Positions 34,961 through 42,140 of a stretch of 64,000 bases of DNA are shown here, piece by piece (position 1 is the first letter of the stretch; each line of letters starts with the position of its first letter). Location of the stretch: positions 1 to 64,000 of the forward strand of contig JANYDA010000030.1 of assembly GCA_025360005.1 (NCBI GenBank). The letters are read 5' to 3'. The translations under genes and the position numbers were made by a program. A model generated the notes under the pieces. It was not told the DNA's origin. It was given only the letters and a program-made list of their open reading frames with translations, and ran no database searches. This DNA is from Fibrobacteria bacterium (GTDB taxonomy: Bacteria > Fibrobacterota > Fibrobacteria > UBA11236).

Positions 34961-35380
34961 ATGAATACCGGTTTCCTCAAGTTCCGGCCATTCCGGTTGG
35001 GCGCGTTCCTCCTTGCCTTCGCGTGCGGTTGCGCGGTTCTTCTGGCAGGGTGCGGATCCTCCACCAAGACCATGCAAAAGAACCTTGAGGAGATCGCAGG
35101 GGAGGACCTGCAGGATATCGTGAAGGAGATTCCCACTCCGGCCAAGGCATCTTTACTGGCGAAACCGTATTTCAAGGTGGACGAGTTCCAGGAGTTCCAT
35201 GGAGACACGGCGATTGTGTACCAAGCCAAGGCCACTTTGGTGTTTTTCTATCTCGATCCCTCGCTGGATCTCTGCCAAGTCCGCAAGTACCGCTACAAGA
35301 CCTCTTCGGGTCTATGGGACAGGTACGACGTAAAGCTGATGCACTTCCCGAAAAAATATTCTGGCCTTGCATCCCAATAG
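34961..35380 (+). CDS. Small lipoprotein of unknown function
   Basis: 139 residues from the ATG at 34961. This start gives a proper lipoprotein signal ending in lipobox LLAGC (Cys at about residue 30). The open frame reaches back to 34832, but that extension is Arg-rich and unlikely to be translated. The mature part is short and mixed: a helical segment (KNLEEIAGEDLQDIVKEIP), then a beta-rich C-terminus (TAIVYQAKATLVFFYLDPS, QVRKYRYKTSSGLWDRYDV). No family recognised. It is the last gene before mreB. Confidence 0.7.
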   Translation: MNTGFLKFRPFRLGAFLLAFACGCAVLLAGCGSSTKTMQKNLEEIAGEDLQDIVKEIPTPAKASLLAKPYFKVDEFQEFHGDTAIVYQAKATLVFFYLDPSLDLCQVRKYRYKTSSGLWDRYDVKLMHFPKKYSGLASQ

Positions 35381-35396
35381 TTTTTTAGAATACACT
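35367..35396 (+). promoter_or_regulatory. Putative promoter of the mre operon
   Basis: TTGCAT (35367-35372) and TACACT (35391-35396) are separated by 18 bp and lie partly inside the end of the preceding lipoprotein gene, about 70 nt upstream of mreB. AAGGAGGG at 35447-35454 is the ribosome site. Confidence 0.45.
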
Positions 35397-35463
35397 GGAA
35401 CAGGGAAACATTAGTTTCTAGATTTTTTTGATGTCCCCTACGATTTAAGGAGGGATTCCCCCT

Positions 35464-36486
35464 TTGTTTGGCTTCCTTTCCAGCGATATCGGCATTGATT
35501 TAGGCACCGCGAACACCTTGGTCCACGTAAGCGGTCGTGGCATAGTCATCAACGAGCCCTCGGTGGTAGCCGTTGAGCGGCGTACCAATAAGGTCCTGGC
35601 CATCGGGTCCGAGGCAAAGCGTATGCTCGGCCGCACACCCGGTGAGATCATCGCCGTCCGGCCCATGAAGGACGGCGTAATCGCGGACTTCCAGATGGTG
35701 GAAAGTCTCTTGACCAGGCTCATCCAGATCGCCCAAAAATACCCATTGTTCTTCCTCCGGCCACGAATTGTGGTGGGGGTTCCTTCCGGCATCACGGAAG
35801 TAGAAAAGCGGGCCGTTCTGGAGTCCGCCCAGAAGGCGGGCGCTCGTGAGGTCTACCTGGTGGCGGAGCCCATGGCCGCCGCCATCGGCATGGGTATCCC
35901 GGTCGAGGATCCCAGTGGCAACATGATTATCGATATCGGCGGCGGTACGTCCGAAATCGCCGTGATCGCCCTCTACGGCATCGTCTGCGACGCCTCCGTG
36001 CGCGTGGGCGGGGACGAGATGGACGAGGCCATCATCAATTACCTGAAGAAGAATTACAATCTCCTGGTCGGCGAAGGCACGGCAGAGAAGATCAAAATGC
36101 AAATCGGCTCCGCCTATCCGCTCGACCATGAGTTGGAGATGGAAGTGCGCGGCCGCGACCTGATGGCGGGAATCCCGCATACTTTGAAAATCACCTCGGC
36201 GGAAATCCGGGAGGCCTTGGCCGAGCCGGTCAATGCCATCGTCGAGGCCGTGAAACGCGCCCTGGAGCAAACGCCTCCCGAATTGTCGGCGGACATCCTG
36301 GAAAAAGGAATCGTAATGACCGGCGGCGGATCGCAATTGCGCGGCCTGGATGAACTGCTCCGCCAGGAGACCAATCTTCCCGTGAACGTGATCGATGATC
36401 CCCTGGTCTGCGTGTGCAAGGGCACGGCGCGCATCTTGGAAGACATGGACAAGTATTACAAGGTGTTGATGGAGGCGAGCCGGTAG
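35464..36486 (+). CDS. mreB: Rod shape-determining protein MreB
   Basis: 340-residue bacterial actin. Nucleotide-binding blocks: phosphate-1 [14 protein letters not shown], phosphate-2 [17 protein letters not shown] and the adenosine motif [17 protein letters not shown]. The start is TTG, chosen because a perfect AAGGAGGG lies 9 nt upstream and the protein then begins [15 protein letters not shown], as in the family; there is no in-frame ATG near. MreB filaments guide the elongasome, whose other parts (MreC, MreD, PBP2, RodA) follow in the same operon. This implies a rod-shaped cell. Confidence 0.97.
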   Translation: MFGFLSSDIGIDLGTANTLVHVSGRGIVINEPSVVAVERRTNKVLAIGSEAKRMLGRTPGEIIAVRPMKDGVIADFQMVESLLTRLIQIAQKYPLFFLRPRIVVGVPSGITEVEKRAVLESAQKAGAREVYLVAEPMAAAIGMGIPVEDPSGNMIIDIGGGTSEIAVIALYGIVCDASVRVGGDEMDEAIINYLKKNYNLLVGEGTAEKIKMQIGSAYPLDHELEMEVRGRDLMAGIPHTLKITSAEIREALAEPVNAIVEAVKRALEQTPPELSADILEKGIVMTGGGSQLRGLDELLRQETNLPVNVIDDPLVCVCKGTARILEDMDKYYKVLMEASR

Positions 36487-36588
36487 AATGGCAACGGTCC
36501 TTGCGAGCGCGGGAAGCGCTCGACGGAACGCTTCATTCAAAATTCTCATACCTTCACCCCAGCATCAATACCTCTCCGGAACCGCACT

Positions 36589-37413
36589 GTGAGCATCATC
36601 GACTGGTTTCTCCGGCTCTTCACGTTGGGGAAGGGCAGCATTTCCCTTCTCCTCTCCATCGTCTTCTGCGCGGTCTTGATTTCGCTCAAGCCTCCGGAAA
36701 GGCAAACCTTCCACGACGTGATGATCAGCACCTTCCTGTATCCCGCCCAAGCCATCCTTTCCCGCCTCAACCGCACCATCCGGGTGTTCAAGGAAAATGA
36801 CGAGCTGAAACAACAGAACTCCGCCCTGAGACTGGAGAACGATTACTTGGTGCAGGCCATCAAGGAACTGCCGCGCGTCCAGGAAATGGAAGCCTTCGGC
36901 GAACGCAGCAAGCTGAAGCTGAAGATGGCGCAGATCAGCGCGGCCGATCCGGGCCGCTATTCCACCAATTGGGTCATCAACCTGGGCCGCGAGGATTCCG
37001 TCGACGTGAACATGCCCATCATGACCTCGTTCGGCGTAGTGGGCCAGACGGCCAAATGCTACCGCAGCCATTGCCTGGTACAGGGGTTGAGCGATCCCAG
37101 CTGCAAGGTTTCCGTATTATGCAGCCGCACCCGCGTGAACGGTATGCTGGAAGCCTGGCCCGGCGGCCGTTTGGTGGCGCGCTTTTCCGTGGATGCGGAC
37201 ATTCTGGCAGGCGACACCCTGGTGACCTCGGGCATGGGCGGGGTCTACCCCAAGGGGCTTTTGGTGGGTGTGGTTTCCGGCGATCACCAGGATGCCAGCG
37301 AAGGCGGGGACATCCTGAAAGGCATGGAAGTCAAACCGTTCCAGAATCCGCATCGGGTGGAAGAAGTATTCGTGCTGATACGCCCGGATTCCTGGACCCT
37401 GGGGAAGGAATGA
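36589..37413 (+). CDS. mreC: Rod shape-determining protein MreC
   Basis: 274 residues: one N-terminal membrane helix (about 17-36), a coiled coil (about 62-100; FKENDELKQQNSALRLENDY), then the two-lobed MreC beta domain (NWVINLGREDSVDVNMPI, GVVGQTAKC, DTLVTSGMGGVYPKGLLVG). The start codon is GTG at 36589, about 100 nt after the mreB stop, with a weak ribosome site. The stop overlaps the mreD start (ATGA). MreC links MreB filaments to PBP2-RodA. Confidence 0.95.
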   Translation: MSIIDWFLRLFTLGKGSISLLLSIVFCAVLISLKPPERQTFHDVMISTFLYPAQAILSRLNRTIRVFKENDELKQQNSALRLENDYLVQAIKELPRVQEMEAFGERSKLKLKMAQISAADPGRYSTNWVINLGREDSVDVNMPIMTSFGVVGQTAKCYRSHCLVQGLSDPSCKVSVLCSRTRVNGMLEAWPGGRLVARFSVDADILAGDTLVTSGMGGVYPKGLLVGVVSGDHQDASEGGDILKGMEVKPFQNPHRVEEVFVLIRPDSWTLGKE

Positions 37414-37889
37414 TCAATTTCCTGAAGAGCATGAGTTTTTTGGTGCTGGCACTGATCCTGCAACAAACCTTGGTGCAGATCATCGCCATCGGATCCATCA
37501 AGCCGGATTTGATGATGGTGGTATTGGTGGCGGTTTCCATGCGTTACGGATCCGTGGTAGGGGTTTTCAGCGGACTAACCATCGGCCTGATCCAGGATGT
37601 CTATACCATCGAAGCGCTGGGAGCCAACGCCATGGCCAAATGCCTGGTGGGCTATTTTACCGGCCTGTTGGATGAAAAAGTGATCAAGGTGATGCCGGCC
37701 ACCAAAGTGCTGTTCCTGGCCGTGGCTTTCATCGTCCATGACACCGTTTACGGATTGGCCGCCGGGTTCCATGGATCCATGTTCTTCCAGGCTTTGCTGA
37801 ACAAGACGGTCCCTTCCGGCATCTATACCTTGCTGGTGGGTTCCCTGGTCTTCTACTTCCTGGTAGCCCCCTCCCGAGCGGAGGCCTGA
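37410..37889 (+). CDS. mreD: Rod shape-determining protein MreD
   Basis: 159 residues with five or six transmembrane helices and the typical segment GSIKPDLMMVVLVAVSMRYG, then GVFSGLTIGLIQDV. The start is the ATG overlapping the mreC stop (ATGA), preceded by GGGGAAGGA; in-frame codons further upstream are shadow of mreC. The gene order is canonical and the next start follows 1 nt after its stop. Confidence 0.92.
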   Translation: MINFLKSMSFLVLALILQQTLVQIIAIGSIKPDLMMVVLVAVSMRYGSVVGVFSGLTIGLIQDVYTIEALGANAMAKCLVGYFTGLLDEKVIKVMPATKVLFLAVAFIVHDTVYGLAAGFHGSMFFQALLNKTVPSGIYTLLVGSLVFYFLVAPSRAEA

Positions 37890-37890
37890 C

Positions 37891-39771
37891 TTGCAATCGA
37901 ATCCGTCTTCCCGGTTGGATGACCCCTTCTACCGGGGAGCCATCGGCCGGAACATCGTCATCATCTTCGGTTGCATGCTGCTGGGCCTCACCTCGCGCCT
38001 GTTCTATCTGCAGATCATCAAGGGCTCGTACCACCAAAAGCTTTCCGAACAGAATTCCATGCGCTTGCAGGTGGTGCATGCGCCGCGCGGGCTCATCTAT
38101 GATCGCAATGGCGCCTTGATCGCGCGCAACCGGCCGTCTTACCAGGTGGCTATCCTGCCCACCCGCTTGAAGGAACCCAAACGAGTCCTGGCGAACCTGA
38201 TGCGTTTCCACGACAGCGCCGGCACGCGGATTTTCGATTCCGTGCTGGTCCTTTGGAGCATGGAGCGCGGAAAGTGGAAGAAGTTCCAACCGCTGGTAAT
38301 CCTGGAGGACGCTTCGCCGGAAATCGTAGCCATGGTGGAGGAACACCAATTGGACTTGCCCGGCGTGGTGACGGTGATGGATTCGCGGCGTTCCTATCCC
38401 TTCGGGTACAATGGAGCGCATGTCATCGGCTACATGGATGAGATCAAGGAAGATGAGTTGGACTCGTACGTCTCCCGCAAAGAGGAGTCCGGCGACAGCC
38501 TGCCATACGCCAAAGGCGATCGCATCGGGCGCAAGGGATTGGAAAAGACTTACGAGCCCATCTTCCGCGGAAAGGACGGCGTCCGCTATATCAAGGTGAA
38601 CGCCTTCGGGAAGGAAATGGAGGTCATCAAGGAGATGCCGCAGGTCAACCCCGTTCCCGGCAGCAACCTGATCACCACCTTGGACATGCACCTGCAATGC
38701 CTGGCGGAATCCCTGATGGCGGACACGGTCCGCGGAGCCGTGGTGGCCATCGATCCGCGCAACGGTGAGGTGCTGGTAATGGCCTCCAGCCCGCGCATGG
38801 ACGCCAACATCTTCTCCCTGTCGAAGGAGCGCAGATCCAAGGAATGGGCCAAGCTGGCCTTGGATCCCTCCATGCCGCTGAACAATCGCGCCACCGTGGG
38901 CGGATATGAACCCGGTTCCACCTGGAAGGCGATCATGAATATCGCCGGACTGCAATCCGGCAAGATCGAAGTGAATGAGAAAATGCCCAAGGCCTGCACC
39001 GGAGGCTACCGCTTCGGCAACCGGTTCTGGCATTGCTGGGATCCCAAGGGCCACGGATCGATTGCCATGATCGACGCCTTCACCCAGTCCTGCGACACTT
39101 ACTACTACCAAGTGGGCCTTGTCATCGGCATGGACATCATCAATCGGGTGGCGCGCGAATTCGGCTTCGGGGATACCACCGGCATCGATATCGACGAGGA
39201 ACGCTCCGGCATGCTGGTGGACTCCGCCAGTTATACCAAGAAATTCCATCGCCGCGGTTGGACTTGGACGCGCGGCCTGGTCCTGAACCTTTCCATCGGC
39301 CAAGGCCAAATAGCCACGCCCCTGCAATTGGCCAATTATGCGGCGGGATTGGGGAACGGCAAAGTCCTTTACAAGCCCCACCTTATCAAAGAGGTGCGCG
39401 ATCGGGCCGGACATACGCTGGAGACGTACCAACCCGAAATAATGCGGGAGCTGGACATGACGCAGGAGCAGCACGAGATAGTGCTGAAGGCGATGGAGGC
39501 GGTAGTCAACTCCCCGCGCGGCACGGGCGGAAGGGCCCGGCTCACGGACGTGATCGTGGGAGGCAAGACCGGCTCCGCCGAAAACAACCATGGGGGGAAG
39601 ACCAACGCTTTGTTCATCGGCGTGGCGCCCTTGTACCAACCGGAAATCGCGATTGCGGTTGTCCTCGAAAACGTAGGCCACGGAGGTTCCATTGCGGCAC
39701 CTATTGCAGGGGCGATTTTCCGCGAATACTTCAAGCGGAAGATGGCAGGAGAAAAGCAGCAAGTCCTTTGA
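37891..39771 (+). CDS. mrdA: Penicillin-binding protein 2 (elongasome transpeptidase)
   Basis: 626-residue class B PBP. A membrane anchor (about 22-42) is followed by the PBP dimerisation domain (APRGLIYDRNGALIARNRPS) and the transpeptidase domain with all three motifs: S343-T-W-K (EPGSTWKA), S400-C-D (QSCDTYYYQ) and K559-T-G (GGKTGSAEN). The start is TTG at 37891, 1 nt after the mreD stop and 6 nt after CGGAGG. It crosslinks peptidoglycan during side-wall growth together with RodA. The position in the mre operon separates it from the divisome homolog FtsI. Confidence 0.96.
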   Translation: MQSNPSSRLDDPFYRGAIGRNIVIIFGCMLLGLTSRLFYLQIIKGSYHQKLSEQNSMRLQVVHAPRGLIYDRNGALIARNRPSYQVAILPTRLKEPKRVLANLMRFHDSAGTRIFDSVLVLWSMERGKWKKFQPLVILEDASPEIVAMVEEHQLDLPGVVTVMDSRRSYPFGYNGAHVIGYMDEIKEDELDSYVSRKEESGDSLPYAKGDRIGRKGLEKTYEPIFRGKDGVRYIKVNAFGKEMEVIKEMPQVNPVPGSNLITTLDMHLQCLAESLMADTVRGAVVAIDPRNGEVLVMASSPRMDANIFSLSKERRSKEWAKLALDPSMPLNNRATVGGYEPGSTWKAIMNIAGLQSGKIEVNEKMPKACTGGYRFGNRFWHCWDPKGHGSIAMIDAFTQSCDTYYYQVGLVIGMDIINRVAREFGFGDTTGIDIDEERSGMLVDSASYTKKFHRRGWTWTRGLVLNLSIGQGQIATPLQLANYAAGLGNGKVLYKPHLIKEVRDRAGHTLETYQPEIMRELDMTQEQHEIVLKAMEAVVNSPRGTGGRARLTDVIVGGKTGSAENNHGGKTNALFIGVAPLYQPEIAIAVVLENVGHGGSIAAPIAGAIFREYFKRKMAGEKQQVL

Positions 39772-40954
39772 CGTCCCCATGTTGGTGACGTTGGGCCTGA
39801 TCACCTTGATCGGGCTCTCGGTGGTGTATTCCGCCACCTGGGACGAGCCTGGGAAACATTGGCTCAAACAGGCCATGTACGTGGTGATGGGCATCATCGC
39901 CATGGGGACCATTTATCTGTTCCCGCCCAAGGTTTTCTATGCCATGGCCTATCCCGCCTGGGCGGTCTCCCTGTTCCCGCTGCTGTATATCATCATCTTC
40001 AAGGCCAATTCCGTGGAGCGCTGGATAGCGCTTCCGGGCGGTTTCAATCTTCAGCCTTCGGAGTTGACCAAGGTGGCTCTGCTGTTGGCCATGGCGCGGC
40101 TGCTTTCTTTCCAGCCCATCACCCTGAAGCGGCCTAAAACCGTGATAGCGCCGTTCCTGCTGTTCATCTTTCCCTTCATCCTGGTCCTGAACCAGCCGAA
40201 TCTGAGCACGGCGCTTTCCTTCGTGGCCATGACCACGGTGATGGCCTATTATTCCGGGCTCACTTTCCGCGAGATTTTCCTGCTGGCTTCGCCGGTATTG
40301 TCGGTAGCCTTGACCTTCCACCAAGTTGCCTGGGCCCTGATGTTCATCGTACTCATCGCCATCATCGTGGTGAGCCGCATCAACCTGAAGGTGGCCACCT
40401 TACTGCTGTTGGTCAACATCATTGCGGGATACGGCGCCATCTTCGTGTGGAACAAGGTCCTATACGAGCATCAGCGCGGGCGCATCAAGACCTTCATGGA
40501 TCCGCAGCGCGATCCCCTGGGGGCCGGATACCAGGTGCTGCAATCCAAGGTGGCGATAGGATCCGGCGGTTTGCTGGGGAAAGGATTTTTGAACGGGACC
40601 CAGACCAACCTGAGTTTCCTGCCCGAAGAGCATACCGATTTCATCTTCTCCGTTCTGGGAGAGCAATTCGGATTCCTGGGTTGCACGGGGGTGCTCACTC
40701 TCTACCTCTTCTTATTGCATCGCATCCTCCGCGTGGGGGCCGATGTCCGCAATCGCTTCGTAAGCCTGGTCGCCGTGGGGGTGGCGGGCATTTTGGGATT
40801 CCATATCATCGTGAATGTGTCCATGACCATAGGCTTGATGCCCGTGACGGGATTACCTTTGCCTTTCATGTCGTACGGAGGATCATTTCTGATTTCCTGC
40901 CTGATCATGATCGGACTTTTGGTGAACCTGCGCGCCCATGGCCATAACCTTTAG
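39692..40954 (+). CDS. rodA: Peptidoglycan glycosyltransferase RodA
   Basis: SEDS-family polymerase with about ten transmembrane helices; blocks GFNLQPSELTKVALLLAMARL, FLPEEHTDFIFSVLGEQFG and TGLPLPFMSYGGSFLISC are diagnostic. Two starts are possible. TTG at 39692 has GGAGG 5 nt upstream, gives a 29-residue cytoplasmic N-terminus and overlaps mrdA by 80 nt. ATG at 39779 sits 7 nt after the mrdA stop but has no ribosome site and begins inside the segment that aligns with the family (FDVPMLVTLGL). I prefer 39692. It works with PBP2, encoded just before it. Confidence 0.93.
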   Translation: MRHLLQGRFSANTSSGRWQEKSSKSFDVPMLVTLGLITLIGLSVVYSATWDEPGKHWLKQAMYVVMGIIAMGTIYLFPPKVFYAMAYPAWAVSLFPLLYIIIFKANSVERWIALPGGFNLQPSELTKVALLLAMARLLSFQPITLKRPKTVIAPFLLFIFPFILVLNQPNLSTALSFVAMTTVMAYYSGLTFREIFLLASPVLSVALTFHQVAWALMFIVLIAIIVVSRINLKVATLLLLVNIIAGYGAIFVWNKVLYEHQRGRIKTFMDPQRDPLGAGYQVLQSKVAIGSGGLLGKGFLNGTQTNLSFLPEEHTDFIFSVLGEQFGFLGCTGVLTLYLFLLHRILRVGADVRNRFVSLVAVGVAGILGFHIIVNVSMTIGLMPVTGLPLPFMSYGGSFLISCLIMIGLLVNLRAHGHNL

Positions 40955-41834
40955 GGCTTTGCGCTTTAAGGCGGTACGGCGCGGCCCTCCCGGTGAAGAG
41001 GGCAAGCGAAATGTACCGCGCGGCAACGGACCCGTGCGGCGAGGTTGGGAAGCCCGGTGGCGCCTGCGGACGCTGCCCGTTTGGCGCGCTGTTGCATTCC
41101 ATATATCCGCCTGGTTCATGCCTGCGCTTTGCGTGCATTGCCGGCGCGATCGCTGGAGGGGGACGCCACTGTGCCTTGCTTGCCTCCGCAAGGCAGCCCC
41201 TTTGCGCCATCCCGTGTGCGCCGTGTGCGGCCTGCCTGAATGCGGGGAAGACCACGCGGCGAGCGATCATCCCTTCGCTTCCTTGCGCTGCCTGTTCCGC
41301 ATTGGACCGCAACTTTCCACCTTGATCCACGGGTTCAAATACCGCCACCAGCAAAGGCATATCCGTTTCCTCTGCGCATACCTGCGCTATCGGCCGGATA
41401 TCGCGGCATGGGCGCGTACCTTCGATGCCATGGTTCCCGTGCCCATCCATCGGGTACGGCGCCGGGAGCGCGGCTATAACCAAGCCGAGAAGATAGCGGT
41501 GGAAGCGGCCGCCTATCTGGCATTGCCGGTTTTGCCCGGCGCCTTGATCCGAACCCGGGCCACGGGTTCGCAGACGAAATTGAATCGCCGGGAACGCAGC
41601 GGTAATCTGGAAAAGGCTTTCGCTTGCAACCTGCCGCACAAGGTGCGCGGGAAGCGCATTCTGATAGTGGACGACGTGTTCACAACGGGGGCGACGGTGG
41701 GCCGTTGCGCGGAGTTGCTGTTGGCGGCAGGGGCGTTGGAAGTCGGCGTGCTGGCGCTGGCGCGCGTGGAGACCGCCGCGGACATGGATGATTTCGCTTT
41801 GGAAATGGAAGCGGTTTCCAGCTACGCCGCCTGA
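40938..41834 (+). CDS. comF: ComF-family phosphoribosyltransferase-like protein
   Basis: 298 residues. An N-terminal zinc-finger-like set of cysteines (LCVHCRRDRWRGTPLCLAC ... CAVCGLPECG) is followed by a type I PRTase fold with PRPP loop ILIVDDVFTTGATVG and the ComF block PVPIHRVRRRERGYNQAE. ComF takes part in DNA uptake in naturally competent bacteria, but homologs occur widely and the role elsewhere is unclear. The first 60 residues are Arg-rich and atypical; GTG 41034 or ATG 41118 are alternative starts, with the zinc finger starting right after 41118. The ATG at 40938 overlaps the rodA end by 17 nt. Confidence 0.88.
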   Translation: MAITFRALRFKAVRRGPPGEEGKRNVPRGNGPVRRGWEARWRLRTLPVWRAVAFHISAWFMPALCVHCRRDRWRGTPLCLACLRKAAPLRHPVCAVCGLPECGEDHAASDHPFASLRCLFRIGPQLSTLIHGFKYRHQQRHIRFLCAYLRYRPDIAAWARTFDAMVPVPIHRVRRRERGYNQAEKIAVEAAAYLALPVLPGALIRTRATGSQTKLNRRERSGNLEKAFACNLPHKVRGKRILIVDDVFTTGATVGRCAELLLAAGALEVGVLALARVETAADMDDFALEMEAVSSYAA

Positions 41835-41882
41835 AGGGGACGGACGCGCCCAGGGCTCAGCAGAGCCCTGGAGCATCATGAT

Positions 41883-41964
41883 CGGAGGGTGAGGGATTCG
41901 AACCCCCAAGCCTTTTGGGCGGCGGTTTTCAAGACCGCTGACTTGCCAGTTAGCCTAACCCTCC
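41883..41964 (-). tRNA. tRNA-Ser (anticodon TGA)
   Basis: Read on the minus strand this is an 82-nt class II tRNA. The acceptor stem GGAGGGT pairs with ACCCTCC, with discriminator G. The anticodon stem is GCGGT/ACCGC with loop CTTGAAA (anticodon TGA). It has a long variable arm and a T loop TTCGAAT. CCA is not encoded. It lies between comF and the Ig-like gene. Confidence 0.95.
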
Positions 41965-42079
41965 AGGCCTGCAAACTTGCCCAAAAGCTAATTCAACGGC
42001 CGATATAGCGCAATGGCGGGGGAGCATCTTCCTCTCCGCGGTCTCAATCTTTTTAAGGAAACCGCTCCGGCGTTTGGGC

Positions 42080-42085
42080 TATAAT
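42080..42085 (+). promoter_or_regulatory. Consensus -10 box upstream of the Ig-like gene
   Basis: A perfect TATAAT lies 55 nt before the ATG at 42141. No good -35 box is seen at 16-18 bp. AAGGAG (42129-42134) serves the start. Confidence 0.4.
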
Positions 42086-42140
42086 GGTCCTGGATTGACT
42101 ATCGACAGGCCAATGGCCATGGCTTTATAAGGAGAGCGTG

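Noticed and set aside
37729-39912. 727-codon minus-strand frame opposite mreD/mrdA
   Set aside because: It runs across several real genes on the other strand and has no recognisable motif.
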